Translations under genes and position numbers: made by a program
The notes under the pieces: generated by a model
Databases searched by the model: none
What the model saw: only the letters and a program-made list of their open reading frames with translations
Told to the model about the DNA's origin: nothing
Shown: one piece after another, positions 10,796-19,874 of the stretch
Numbering within the stretch: the first letter of the stretch is position 1
Layout of the letters: each line of letters opens with the position of its first letter
NCBI GenBank assembly: GCA_000309945.1
Contig: CM001633.1
Span: forward strand, 2,754,199-2,818,198
Origin: Leptolyngbyaceae cyanobacterium JSC-12
Lineage (GTDB): Bacteria > Cyanobacteriota > Cyanobacteriia > Leptolyngbyales > Leptolyngbyaceae
Length of the DNA: 64,000 bases
Direction: 5' to 3'

Positions 10796-11851
10796 ATGGA
10801 TTTTGAACTTGGCTCACTGTTAGTGGTTGATGATATGGAAGCAAACCGAGATTTGCTGACACGCCGTTTACAACGTCAGGGGCACAAGGTCACCGTGGCA
10901 ACCAATGGGCGCGAAGCATTGGGCTTGATTAAGCAACAGTCATTTGACCTGATCTTGTGTGACATCATGATGCCAGAAATGGATGGCTATCAAGTGTTGG
11001 AAGAACTCAAGGCAGATCCAGGGTTACGACACATTCCTGTAATTATGATTTCAGCATTGGATGATATGGAAAGTGTGGTGCGCTGTATCGAATTGGGGGC
11101 TGAAGATTACCTGTTTAAGCCATTCAACCCAACGTTGCTCAAAGCCAGGATTGGAGTCTGTTTGGAGAAAAAGCGCTTACGTGATCAGGAGCAAGCTTAT
11201 CTAAAACAGATTCAATTAGAGCAGGAAAAATCAGAGCATTTGTTACTCAGCATTTTGCCCAAACCCGTTGCTGAGCAGCTTAAGCAAAACCAACAGACAA
11301 TCGCGGAGAATTTTACTGCTGCTACAGTACTATTTGCAGATATTGTAGGCTTTACCCAAATTGCCAGTGCGCGATCGCCCATTGAAACAGTAAGGTTGCT
11401 CAACGAAATTTTTTCAGCATTTGATTACCTGGCAGAAAAACACAATTTAGAAAAGATTAAAACCATCGGGGATGCTTACATGGTGGTGGGTGGCATTCCC
11501 ACCTACCGGGTGGATCATGCTGCAGCAATTGCTGATATGGCGCTGGATATGCAAGACGCGACTGCTCAATTTAACCAGCAAACAGGCGAGTTTATTACCC
11601 TGCGAATTGGCATCAGCACGGGACCTGTTGTAGCTGGAGTGATTGGCACCAAAAAGTTTATCTACGACCTCTGGGGGGATACCGTCAACACTGCCAGTCG
11701 CATGGAGTCTCAGGGACTGCCTGGCTGCATTCAGGTCACTGAAGCAACCTACACTTGCCTGAATCAAACCTTTGAGTTTGAGCCACGAGGAGCGATCGAG
11801 ATTAAAGGCAAAGGCAAAATGATGACATATCTTCTAAAAAAGCGACTGTAG
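10796..11851 (+). CDS. Receiver-class III nucleotide cyclase, residues predict adenylate cyclase
   Basis: The start at 10796 has GAGG 8 bases upstream; an in-frame ATG at 10775 adds seven residues but lacks a clear ribosome site. Positions are from 10796. The receiver carries Asp56 and Lys108. A helical linker contains the L-L-L-S-I-L-P-K-P-V-A motif common before cyclase domains. The cyclase has metal aspartates Asp182 (LFADIVGFT) and Asp226 (IGDAYMVVGG), and the transition-state motif WGDTVNTASRMES. The purine-selecting positions are Lys222 and Asp291, the pair found in adenylate rather than guanylate cyclases. It lies 176 bases after the Amt-kinase on the same strand, so it is a candidate output for the phosphorelay, linking that sensor to cAMP. 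Confidence 0.9.
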   Translation: MDFELGSLLVVDDMEANRDLLTRRLQRQGHKVTVATNGREALGLIKQQSFDLILCDIMMPEMDGYQVLEELKADPGLRHIPVIMISALDDMESVVRCIELGAEDYLFKPFNPTLLKARIGVCLEKKRLRDQEQAYLKQIQLEQEKSEHLLLSILPKPVAEQLKQNQQTIAENFTAATVLFADIVGFTQIASARSPIETVRLLNEIFSAFDYLAEKHNLEKIKTIGDAYMVVGGIPTYRVDHAAAIADMALDMQDATAQFNQQTGEFITLRIGISTGPVVAGVIGTKKFIYDLWGDTVNTASRMESQGLPGCIQVTEATYTCLNQTFEFEPRGAIEIKGKGKMMTYLLKKRL

Positions 11852-11852
11852 C

Positions 11853-12581
11853 TCAAAACTGGTAGTTGACAATTCGAGCAAAACTGGCGGGTTGCAAACT
11901 GGCACCGCCCACCAACGCTCCATCAATTTCAGGTTGCGCCATGATTTCATCAATATTGTCTGGCTTCACAGATCCCCCATATTGAATTGGCACACTAGGA
12001 TTAGTCAACTGACTGCGAATTAGCCCAATTACCCGATTGGCTTCCTTAGAATCACAGGTATCACCCGTTCCAATTGCCCAAATTGGCTCATAGGCGATTA
12101 CCAGATTCGATTGATCAACATCGGCTAATCCTTTTTGTAATTGCCCAATTATCAAGGATTCTGTTTCACCCATATCGCGTTGTTGCTTAGTTTCGCCCAC
12201 ACACAAGATAGGAGTTAATCCTGCATTCTGAGCCGCCTTAATCCGCAGATTCACAGTTTCATCTGTTTCGCCAAAGTATTGACGACGCTCACTGTGCCCG
12301 ATCACTACATAACGGACACCAACTTCGGTCAGCATCGGAGCTGAGATTTCTCCGGTATAAGCCCCACACGTTTCCCAATGAACATTTTGGGCACCCAACC
12401 GAATTGCGCTGCCATGCAAAATTTTTGACATGAGCACTAAATCGGTAAAGGGAACGCACAGCACGACTTCCCGCTCATCTGGTGTGTTTTCCAGATGCGG
12501 CAAAAATCCTTCTAAAAACTCGGCTGCTTCTGCCTGAGTTTTGTACATTTTCCAGTTGCCAGCAAGAACCTTCTTTCGCAC
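11853..12581 (-). CDS. tpiA: Triosephosphate isomerase
   Basis: This 242-residue TIM barrel interconverts dihydroxyacetone phosphate and glyceraldehyde 3-phosphate in glycolysis and the Calvin cycle. It shows the N-terminal AGNWKMYKT with the active-site lysine, HSERR with the catalytic histidine, [11 protein letters not shown] with the catalytic glutamate and the start of the phosphate loop, and YGGSVKPDN and LVGGASL near the end. Length is normal for the family. The start is GTG at 12581. It converges tail to tail with the cyclase gene, with one base between them. Confidence 0.97.
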   Translation of the reverse strand: MRKKVLAGNWKMYKTQAEAAEFLEGFLPHLENTPDEREVVLCVPFTDLVLMSKILHGSAIRLGAQNVHWETCGAYTGEISAPMLTEVGVRYVVIGHSERRQYFGETDETVNLRIKAAQNAGLTPILCVGETKQQRDMGETESLIIGQLQKGLADVDQSNLVIAYEPIWAIGTGDTCDSKEANRVIGLIRSQLTNPSVPIQYGGSVKPDNIDEIMAQPEIDGALVGGASLQPASFARIVNYQF

Positions 12582-12651
12582 GGGTCACTCGATCGGGATG
12601 AATAGGTATTAATAGCATCCTACAGTCTACGTCTTTGTGGAGCATTTCTGC

Positions 12652-13056
12652 TTAAAGGTTGGTTGAAATTGCCTGAACTGGACACGTAGGAATACACTGC
12701 TCACAAACAATACAGCGCGATCGCGCAAAGGTCAGCTTAAAGGACTCTGGATCCAAGGTCAGCGCCTCCGTCGGGCAAACCCCTGTGCACAACCCGCAGT
12801 GAACACACAGTTCTTCGTCGATTACAATCTCGCGGCTTGACGAGGACACCCCAATATCCTGAGATCGCATCCAATCAATTGCCGCCTCCAGCGCATCAAT
12901 ATCACCCGACAATTCCACCACTAATTTACCAATCTGGTTCGGCGCAACCTGGGCGCGAATGATATTTGCTGCGACATTAAAATCTTTTGCCAATCGATAG
13001 GTGACTGGCATTTGCACTGAGCGCTTTGGAAACGTCAACGTTACTCGCTTTTTCAC
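12652..13056 (-). CDS. NIL domain plus two [4Fe-4S] ferredoxin-type protein
   Basis: This protein has 134 residues. The first 75 or so form a small alpha/beta domain of the NIL type, known from the C-terminal regulatory part of the methionine importer MetN. The rest carries two cysteine clusters, CVHCGLCTGVCP and CIVCEQCIPTCP, each suited to a [4Fe-4S] centre. This fused arrangement is widespread in cyanobacteria and in organisms with homocysteine-forming pathways, but its job is not settled. The start ATG overlaps the stop of the acetyltransferase gene (ATGA), so the two form an operon. Electron transfer is likely; the substrate cannot be inferred here. Confidence 0.88.
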   Translation of the reverse strand: MKKRVTLTFPKRSVQMPVTYRLAKDFNVAANIIRAQVAPNQIGKLVVELSGDIDALEAAIDWMRSQDIGVSSSSREIVIDEELCVHCGLCTGVCPTEALTLDPESFKLTFARSRCIVCEQCIPTCPVQAISTNL

Positions 13057-13535
13057 ATGCCTTCCCGATTCCCGATCCCCTGCTCCCTTTCCTTTTTAGC
13101 AAACGGTTGAATGCTTTCGACTGGCTGATTATGCAACACCATGGTGGTGCTGCTGTTGGGTTCAAAGCCAATTTTTTCGTAAAACGCTTGCTGGTGCGTG
13201 GTCATCAAATACACTCGCTCAACCCAGCACATTTTAGGATGACTTAAGACAGTTTGCACCAATTTGCGCCCCAAGCCCGCTCCTTGATAGCCAGGGTGAA
13301 CGACCACATCCCAGATAGTGGCACGATAAATACCGTCAGAAGTAGCTCTGGCAAAACCAATAATTTGCCCATCATCCCAGGCGGTGATTACTGGATCACT
13401 GTTGGCAATCGCGATTTCTAAATCATCCAGTTTGCGATCGCAAGCCCAAAAGGCTGCGAGTTGGAATAGTTCCTGAAGCTGATGTAACTGAATCCGTGAT
13501 CGCTGGTCACAAAATTGAATATGCCGACAATCCAT
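13053..13535 (-). CDS. GNAT-family N-acetyltransferase
   Basis: This 160-residue protein shows the GNAT acetyl-CoA site: strand IWDVVVHPGYQGAGLGRKLV with the Q-G-A-G-L-G-R pyrophosphate loop, then the C-terminal AFYEKIGFEP. The closest known pattern is the plastid/cyanobacterial GNAT group, but the acetyl acceptor is unknown. The last dozen residues (R-E-Q-G-I-G-N-R-E-G-M) are encoded by short GGGAATC-like repeats, so the tail seems to come from repeat DNA rather than from the fold. It is the first gene of a two-gene unit with the NIL ferredoxin. Confidence 0.85.
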   Translation of the reverse strand: MDCRHIQFCDQRSRIQLHQLQELFQLAAFWACDRKLDDLEIAIANSDPVITAWDDGQIIGFARATSDGIYRATIWDVVVHPGYQGAGLGRKLVQTVLSHPKMCWVERVYLMTTHQQAFYEKIGFEPNSSTTMVLHNQPVESIQPFAKKEREQGIGNREGM

Positions 13536-13789
13536 CGCAAAAATCTACTTCTAACCCAAAACGCTGATATACGATCCGACGGTTGGTAGAGAAACTGGCT
13601 CTGCTATGATCGCCTCCATTTAAGCGAACCGTTTAGCCGACTGAATCACCGCACGACCCACTTGCAACGTTAGAATACAGTACGGGACATTTGGGAGATC
13701 AATCGATTCTTGGTGAAATGCCATTGGGCGCTTCCAGGGTAATTCATCAGTCCTGACACGTATTCCTGAATTTGCGATCGCTATCTGGC

Positions 13790-14452
13790 ATGACTCATTC
13801 GTCGAACCGACATTCTAGATTCAAACATCGAACGTCTTCGTATCCTACGCGACGCTCTCAGCCAGAACGCCGCCGTTCTATTTTACTCTTAGTGCTGCTT
13901 TTACTGGTTTGGAGCGTTTGCTTGGGAGTAGGGTTTGCCCAAGCTACTGAACCACGGTCGGCGGCTGAAGCGATAGCTCAATCTACTATTCCAGCTAGTA
14001 ATCCAGCCAATGTAGACGCTGCAAACAAGGAAGACACCGCAAACAGAGAGGCGATCGGTACTGTAGATGTTGTCCCAGAACGATTCCAAGTTGGGCAAAA
14101 GCTTTACCTGGAAAACTGCGCCACCTGCCACATCGGCATTCCGCCTGCGGTGATGCCATCCCAAACCTGGCGGCAACTGATTCAAGACTCCCAACATTAC
14201 GGCGCAAGCATTCAACCCGTAGGTGTGCCAGAAGTCCAAATCCTTTGGCAATATCTACGGGAATACTCCCGTCCCCTGGCAGAAGGCGAAACCACTCCTT
14301 ATCGAATACACCAATCTCGCATTTTCAAAGCACTTCATCCGCGAGTTACATTTACCGAAAAAGTTAGCCTTACAAGCTGTATTTCTTGCCATCCTGGAGC
14401 TGGAGCCTACGATTTTCGCCGGTTAACCGCTGAATGGCAACACGCCCCCTGA
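13790..14452 (+). CDS. Exported diheme cytochrome c
   Basis: I chose ATG 13790; an in-frame TTG at 13772 adds six residues. The protein has 220 residues. An arginine-rich N terminus precedes a strong hydrophobic stretch (LLLVLLLLVWSVCLGVGF), then an A-Q-A-like cleavage region and a low-complexity linker. Two heme-binding motifs follow, CATCH and CISCH, about 110 residues apart, consistent with the DHC-type diheme cytochrome c family. It should act in the thylakoid lumen or periplasm in electron transfer; partners are unknown. A GC hairpin (CCCCCT/AGGGGG) spans the stop codon at about 14445-14461. Confidence 0.8.
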   Translation: MTHSSNRHSRFKHRTSSYPTRRSQPERRRSILLLVLLLLVWSVCLGVGFAQATEPRSAAEAIAQSTIPASNPANVDAANKEDTANREAIGTVDVVPERFQVGQKLYLENCATCHIGIPPAVMPSQTWRQLIQDSQHYGASIQPVGVPEVQILWQYLREYSRPLAEGETTPYRIHQSRIFKALHPRVTFTEKVSLTSCISCHPGAGAYDFRRLTAEWQHAP

Positions 14453-14495
14453 ACAAGGGGGAGGGAATAAAAATGGGGCAATAGAACATCGAATC

Positions 14496-14522
14496 TTGAG
14501 AGAATTGAGAGTATTGAGAGAA
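14496..14522. repeat. Three tandem 9-bp units upstream of secA
   Basis: TTGAGAGAA, TTGAGAGTA and TTGAGAGAA follow each other without gaps in the cytochrome-secA interval. They lie about 105 bases before the secA start. A 9-bp period does not match a helical turn, so a regulatory role is open; simple slippage is the default explanation. Confidence 0.7.
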
Positions 14523-14628
14523 TAGACTGATTAACACTCCGCATTCCCTATTCGCTCCATCTCCCTCTAAGCCTTTACCTCTTCACTTCCTTTCCTTCTC
14601 TATCCACCGTACTCGTAGAACTTTTGCC

Positions 14629-17421
14629 ATGTTAAAAGCAATTCTGGGCGATCCCAACACTCGTAAGCTGAGAAAATATCAACCAATTGTGACGGAAGTG
14701 GCTTTGTTTGAGGAACAAATCCAACCTCTTTCGGATCAAGCGTTGCAGAATAAAACCATTGAATTTAAGCAACGTCTAGAAAAAGGCGAAACCTTGAATG
14801 ATCTCCTACCCGAAGCGTTTGCTGTTGTTCGAGAAGCTGCCCGGCGGGTTTTGGGAATGCGCCATTTTGACGTACAAATCCTGGGTGGCATGATTCTGCA
14901 TGAAGGGCAAATTGCCGAAATGCGAACCGGAGAAGGAAAAACCCTGGTTGCGACTTTGCCTGCCTACTTGAACGCACTCAGCGGCAAGGGGGTGCACGTT
15001 GTAACTGTAAACGACTACCTGGCACGGCGGGATGCTGAATGGATGGGACAGGTGCATCGCTTCTTGGGCTTAACAGTAGGCTTGATTCAGCAGAATATGA
15101 CTCCAGCAGAACGTAAGAAGAATTACGACTGCGACATTACCTATGGCACCAACAGCGAACTCGGGTTTGACTATCTGCGCGATAACATGGCAACGTCGAT
15201 GGCAGATGTGGTGCAGCGTCCATTTAACTATTGCATTATTGACGAAGTAGATTCAGTGTTGATTGACGAAGCCCGGACACCATTGATTATTTCGGGACAA
15301 GTGGAGCGTCCGAGTGAGAAGTATGTTCGGGCAGCAGAAATTGCTCGAGCGCTGGATAAAGACGAGCACTATGAAGTCGATGAAAAACAGCGCACAATCC
15401 TACTCACCGACGAGGGGTTTATTCGGGCAGAAGAATTGTTGGGTGTGGCAGATTTGTTCGACCCTAAGGACCCCTGGGCGCACTATGTGTTTAACGCAAT
15501 TAAGGCGAAAGAACTGTTTATTCTGGATGTGAACTACATCGTACGCGGCGGGGAAGTGGTGATTGTGGATGAATTCACTGGGCGAGTGATGCCAGGTCGT
15601 CGCTGGAGTGATGGCTTGCACCAAGCGATCGAGGCGAAGGAAGGGGTGGAAATTCAGCCAGAGACTCAAACTCTGGCAACCATTACCTACCAAAACTTCT
15701 TTTTGCTGTATCCCAAGCTAGCTGGCATGACGGGTACTGCTAAGACGGAAGAAGCGGAATTCGGCAAAATTTACAACCTGGAAGTGACGACGATTCCTAC
15801 TAACCGCACAAACATCCGTCGAGATTTATCAGATGTGGTGTACAAAACGGAAGAAGCTAAGTGGAAGGCGATCGCGTTTGAATGTGCCCAGATGCATGAA
15901 GAAGGTCGCCCGGTACTGGTTGGAACCACCAGCGTAGAAAAATCAGAACTCTTATCTCGCCTGTTGGCAGAGCTTAAGATTCCCCACAACTTGCTAAATG
16001 CCAAACCAGAAAACGTAGAGCGGGAATCGGAAATCGTTGCCCAAGCTGGACGCAAGGGAGCCGTGACGATCGCGACCAATATGGCAGGACGCGGAACCGA
16101 CATCATCTTGGGTGGCAACGCTGACTACATGGCACGGCTCAAAGTGCGAGAATACTTCATGCCTAAGATTGTGCGACCAGAAGATGAGGATGAATTTGGT
16201 GTAACTGATGTCGCGGCTGCTCATAGTAGCAAAGGCGGCGGACAGGGTTTTGTTCCTGGCAAAAAGGTGAAAACCTGGAAAGCCTCTCCTCAAATTTTCC
16301 CAACTCAGCTTTCTAAGGAAACTGAAAAGGAATTGAAAGAAGCAGTGGATTTTGCTGTGAAGGAATACGGGGAGCGATCGCTGTCAGAACTGGAAGCTGA
16401 AGATAAGGTTGCTGTTGCGTCTGAAAAAGCACCCACCGATGATCCAGTGATTCAAAAGCTGCGAGCAGTTTACAACCGGATTAGGGAAGAATACGAAGTG
16501 TATACTAGCGCTGAACATGATGAGGTGGTATACCTGGGTGGGTTGCATGTCATTGGCACAGAGCGGCACGAGTCTCGCCGGATTGACAACCAATTGCGCG
16601 GACGGGCTGCCCGCCAGGGTGACCCTGGTTCCACCAAGTTCTTCCTCAGTTTACAAGACAATCTATTACGAATCTTTGGCGGCGATCGCGTGGCGGGCTT
16701 GATGAATGCCTTCCGCGTAGAGGAAGATATGCCGATCGAGTCAGGGATGCTAACGCGATCGCTAGAAGGCGCGCAGAAAAAGGTAGAAACCTACTACTAC
16801 GACATTCGGAAGCAGGTATTTGAATACGACGAAGTGATGAACAAGCAACGCCGTGCCATCTACGCCGAGCGTCGCCGCGTGCTGGAAGGAGAAGACCTGA
16901 AAGAGCAGGTAATTAAGTACGCCGAACAAACAATGGACGACATCGTCAATGCCTTCATTAACCCTGAGTTACCCCCCGAAGAGTGGGAATTGGAAAAACT
17001 GGTAGGCAAGGTGAAGGAGTTTGTTTACCTGCTAGAAGACCTGGAACCGAAACAGCTCGGAGACATGAGCGTTAGTGAAATCAAAGCTTTTCTACACGAG
17101 CAAGCTCGTATTGCTTACGATGTCAAGGAAGCCCAAATTGATCAAATCCAGCCCGGTCTGATGCGCCAGGCAGAGCGATTTTTCATCCTACAACAGATTG
17201 ATACCCTCTGGCGAGAGCACCTGCAGCAAATGGATAGCTTGCGCGAATCAGTAGGTCTACGCGGCTACGGGCAAAAAGACCCGCTGATTGAATACAAGAG
17301 CGAAGGCTTTGAACTCTTTCTGGAAATGATGACTGACATTCGTCGCAATGTGGTCTACTCACTCTTCCAGTTTCAGCCGCAGATTCAACCATCTGCCCCC
17401 GCTGCAACTGAAGCAATCTAA
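14629..17421 (+). CDS. secA: Preprotein translocase ATPase SecA
   Basis: SecA drives export of unfolded precursors through SecYEG at the cytoplasmic and thylakoid membranes. Its 930 residues show Walker A ([11 protein letters not shown]), Walker B/DEAD-like [17 protein letters not shown], the preprotein-binding domain, and helicase motifs V and VI ([29 protein letters not shown]). A charged insertion of roughly 100 residues after the helicase motif V region (from about 505) is the lineage-specific insert of cyanobacterial and plastid SecA. The protein ends in [11 protein letters not shown] and lacks the cysteine-rich zinc tail of E. coli SecA, as usual in cyanobacteria. It is a single gene with its own leader of 176 bases. 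Confidence 0.98.
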   Translation: MLKAILGDPNTRKLRKYQPIVTEVALFEEQIQPLSDQALQNKTIEFKQRLEKGETLNDLLPEAFAVVREAARRVLGMRHFDVQILGGMILHEGQIAEMRTGEGKTLVATLPAYLNALSGKGVHVVTVNDYLARRDAEWMGQVHRFLGLTVGLIQQNMTPAERKKNYDCDITYGTNSELGFDYLRDNMATSMADVVQRPFNYCIIDEVDSVLIDEARTPLIISGQVERPSEKYVRAAEIARALDKDEHYEVDEKQRTILLTDEGFIRAEELLGVADLFDPKDPWAHYVFNAIKAKELFILDVNYIVRGGEVVIVDEFTGRVMPGRRWSDGLHQAIEAKEGVEIQPETQTLATITYQNFFLLYPKLAGMTGTAKTEEAEFGKIYNLEVTTIPTNRTNIRRDLSDVVYKTEEAKWKAIAFECAQMHEEGRPVLVGTTSVEKSELLSRLLAELKIPHNLLNAKPENVERESEIVAQAGRKGAVTIATNMAGRGTDIILGGNADYMARLKVREYFMPKIVRPEDEDEFGVTDVAAAHSSKGGGQGFVPGKKVKTWKASPQIFPTQLSKETEKELKEAVDFAVKEYGERSLSELEAEDKVAVASEKAPTDDPVIQKLRAVYNRIREEYEVYTSAEHDEVVYLGGLHVIGTERHESRRIDNQLRGRAARQGDPGSTKFFLSLQDNLLRIFGGDRVAGLMNAFRVEEDMPIESGMLTRSLEGAQKKVETYYYDIRKQVFEYDEVMNKQRRAIYAERRRVLEGEDLKEQVIKYAEQTMDDIVNAFINPELPPEEWELEKLVGKVKEFVYLLEDLEPKQLGDMSVSEIKAFLHEQARIAYDVKEAQIDQIQPGLMRQAERFFILQQIDTLWREHLQQMDSLRESVGLRGYGQKDPLIEYKSEGFELFLEMMTDIRRNVVYSLFQFQPQIQPSAPAATEAI

Positions 17422-17563
17422 GTTGAGTCTTTAAAGCCATCATTACTCAAAGTGTGGTACGAGCAGACTGGATAGCCGTTCAACGGGTACGCTAAGAGTT
17501 TGGTACATCCTGAATTTGTGACCAACGTAACGTGTAACCATTTGGGGACGCTATGATTTATGC

Positions 17564-19783
17564 CTATTTGAAGTAAATCAATAAGTTCAATCCAGGGATG
17601 GTACGAGACAGCGTCCAGAGAAATAGGGCAATGTAAAGAAAACCCAAAGTCCACTCATACCACACTAGAGCAGTGATCAGTCCTGGCATAAATTCGTCTC
17701 GCAGGCGGATATCATTGAAGCCAAATTTCAGCAAGTTGTTGAAACTGAAGTCAAAGTAGTTTAGCCACCCCCAGCGTCGATTCCAGAGGATCGGCAGATA
17801 ACGTTCACGGAACATTTCGTGACTGGGGATGACCGGTAAGCGACCGATGAGGATGCGAATCTGCCGCAAAGAACCTTCTTCAGTGAAATAGCTTTCATCT
17901 AGTTTGGGATGGTAGCGTCCCTGGCGATAGAGCAAAATCAGTAACACGAGTGGTACTGGAATGACGATCGCCGCAACGCTCGCCAATGTCATCAATGGAT
18001 AATCAGAATTCCGAAACACAGCACTGAAGCCTGCCAGAGTCAGGACACTGTAGCCGCTCATCACCCAGATAGTTTCGGTGGGGGTGGGCAGAATTGGTGT
18101 TGGGGTAATGCGTCGCCAGCGATCCACCAACCAAAACAGCACCCCAAAATAGGCTCCAGCCACCAACCCTACTCCAAAAATCAACCAGTTGTTGGTGCCA
18201 TAGCGACTTAGCAATAGCAGCAATCCTAAGCCAAAGTAGGACAAGCCGGTTGAAACCCGGTTCCAGACTTCTCTGCCAGGGGACACAGGTTCTCTGGCAA
18301 TGATGCGATCGCGGACGTTGATAAATGTTGCCAGATCCACCGCTCCCAACGATAACAACTCCGTGGGATTGCGAAAGGGCACCTGATGACGGCGTTGAGC
18401 AATCTGCGTTACCTGCTCAGTTGAAAAGCCCAACTGGCTAAGTTGAGCGATTGAAGCAGTGTTGATGTTAATCCCAAATACCTGCTGCCGTAGTTCTCGT
18501 AGCCGCAAGCCTTCGCGGGTGTAATCCAGTTGATTAGCATCTGGAATTTGCTCCAATCGCCGAAAGTTTCGGATCAACTCGCGTAGCAGATTCTCGTTAC
18601 CTTGTAGCGTCGGCACAGAAATGTATTTGCCAATTTGCCCCGGATTGCCTACAATCTTTGCCCGATCTGAATCAAAACGTAGCCCCGGAACATTCAGGTA
18701 AGCACCTTTGGCAAAGCTGGCATACCCAAATTCTGCCCGTTCTAAAATAGCCGCTCCCCGCAAATTCACTGGTTTGTTGAATCGAACTTCCCGAAACAAG
18801 GCAGTTTTCTCAAAGACGGCATCTGCCAGGAAAAATGATTCACTAAACATACTGCGGCTGAACATTGCCTGCGCTAACCAGCGTGTTTGAGCAAAATCTG
18901 CATTCCCCTGCCATTGAACTCGAGAAAAGTTTGCATTTTGTTGGAATATTGCCCGGTTGAAATTAGCTGTGCTTTGAAACTCACTGCTCTGAAAAGTTAC
19001 CTCTTGCTGAAACTGTGCCTGGTCAAATCCCACCTTGCCAAAAAAAATACTGCTACGAAACCGAGCATCACCAGCAAAGGCAGCTCCAGCAAAGCTAGTG
19101 GCTTGACTGAAACGAGTTTGTGACCAATCTGATGTTTGCAAAAACTGTACCCCTTGCGCTTCGATGCGATTGAGGAAAAAGGTATTGGTAAAGTCGGCAT
19201 CTCCGGCAAAGCGGGCTTGCATCAGTTTCAACGGACCACGAAAGGCTGTGATTTGTAAGCTTGTACTGGCTGAATCGTTAGGCGTTGCCAGCAGAGATTT
19301 GGAGAGTTTGCCCAATTGAGACAAACGACGGCGATCGCGCTGGAGTTGTTCCTGCTCAGTTGGCGAGAAGATCGGTGATAATGCCTGCCCATACAACGGT
19401 GCCCGCAGTCCTAGCAGGCTGATTTGAAAATCTCCCTGAATTAGGGAATAGCTTAAATCAAGCCCCACCGGAGTCCCTGGTCTTTGAAGTTGTGCCTGTA
19501 ATAAGGGATAAAACTGATCTCGAAATACCTGATTTTCCGGTCGCAAATCAATTACCAAACCATGCAAGTCAATCGTCGGTAAACCATCACTCTGAATTGG
19601 GTTACGCAGTTTGTCTTGCAACAGGTCAAGCGTTAGGGGAATTTTGTCGGGTTGGGCGATCGCAGCGTCGGCATAGGGAGTGGGGAATGGGGAATGGGGA
19701 ATGGGGAAGAGAAGTAGTAGGAACAGCAGCAGAGCAAGCAGCCTGCTGATAAGGCGAGAACATATCGTCGGAAGCGATCGCAC
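17564..19783 (-). CDS. Pentapeptide-repeat membrane protein with a helix-hairpin-helix segment
   Basis: This protein has 739 residues and starts at GTG 19783. An N-terminal hydrophobic signal or anchor is followed by a proline-rich stretch encoded by GGGGAAT repeats. Residues of about 185-345 form a run of pentapeptide-type units (A-x-F, A-N-F, A-D-F patterns such as ANFNRAIFQQNANFSRV), which fold as a right-handed beta helix. Then comes a ComEA-like helix-hairpin-helix segment (INTASIAQLSQLGFS) and four or more membrane helices in the C-terminal third. Function is unknown. The pentapeptide part may be periplasmic or lumenal, with the protein anchored at both ends. Confidence 0.75.
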   Translation of the reverse strand: MRSLPTICSRLISRLLALLLFLLLLFPIPHSPFPTPYADAAIAQPDKIPLTLDLLQDKLRNPIQSDGLPTIDLHGLVIDLRPENQVFRDQFYPLLQAQLQRPGTPVGLDLSYSLIQGDFQISLLGLRAPLYGQALSPIFSPTEQEQLQRDRRRLSQLGKLSKSLLATPNDSASTSLQITAFRGPLKLMQARFAGDADFTNTFFLNRIEAQGVQFLQTSDWSQTRFSQATSFAGAAFAGDARFRSSIFFGKVGFDQAQFQQEVTFQSSEFQSTANFNRAIFQQNANFSRVQWQGNADFAQTRWLAQAMFSRSMFSESFFLADAVFEKTALFREVRFNKPVNLRGAAILERAEFGYASFAKGAYLNVPGLRFDSDRAKIVGNPGQIGKYISVPTLQGNENLLRELIRNFRRLEQIPDANQLDYTREGLRLRELRQQVFGININTASIAQLSQLGFSTEQVTQIAQRRHQVPFRNPTELLSLGAVDLATFINVRDRIIAREPVSPGREVWNRVSTGLSYFGLGLLLLLSRYGTNNWLIFGVGLVAGAYFGVLFWLVDRWRRITPTPILPTPTETIWVMSGYSVLTLAGFSAVFRNSDYPLMTLASVAAIVIPVPLVLLILLYRQGRYHPKLDESYFTEEGSLRQIRILIGRLPVIPSHEMFRERYLPILWNRRWGWLNYFDFSFNNLLKFGFNDIRLRDEFMPGLITALVWYEWTLGFLYIALFLWTLSRTIPGLNLLIYFK
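19677..19709. repeat. GGGGAAT heptamer repeat inside coding sequence
   Basis: Three perfect tandem copies of GGGGAAT start at 19682, followed by a partial fourth. On the minus strand they encode the F-P-I-P-H-S-P-F-P-T-P stretch just after the signal helix of the pentapeptide-repeat protein. Such heptamer short tandem repeats are well known in cyanobacteria and usually lie between genes. A diverged relative lies in the 3' end of the acetyltransferase gene near 13062-13085. Confidence 0.85.
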
Positions 19784-19874
19784 GTTTAACGAGACTAGTG
19801 GAATGGAATCAAGTGGAGCGATCGTACCTGATTTTCAAAACCGCTCGCCTGATCTTGCTTTCCCATTCCCTCTT

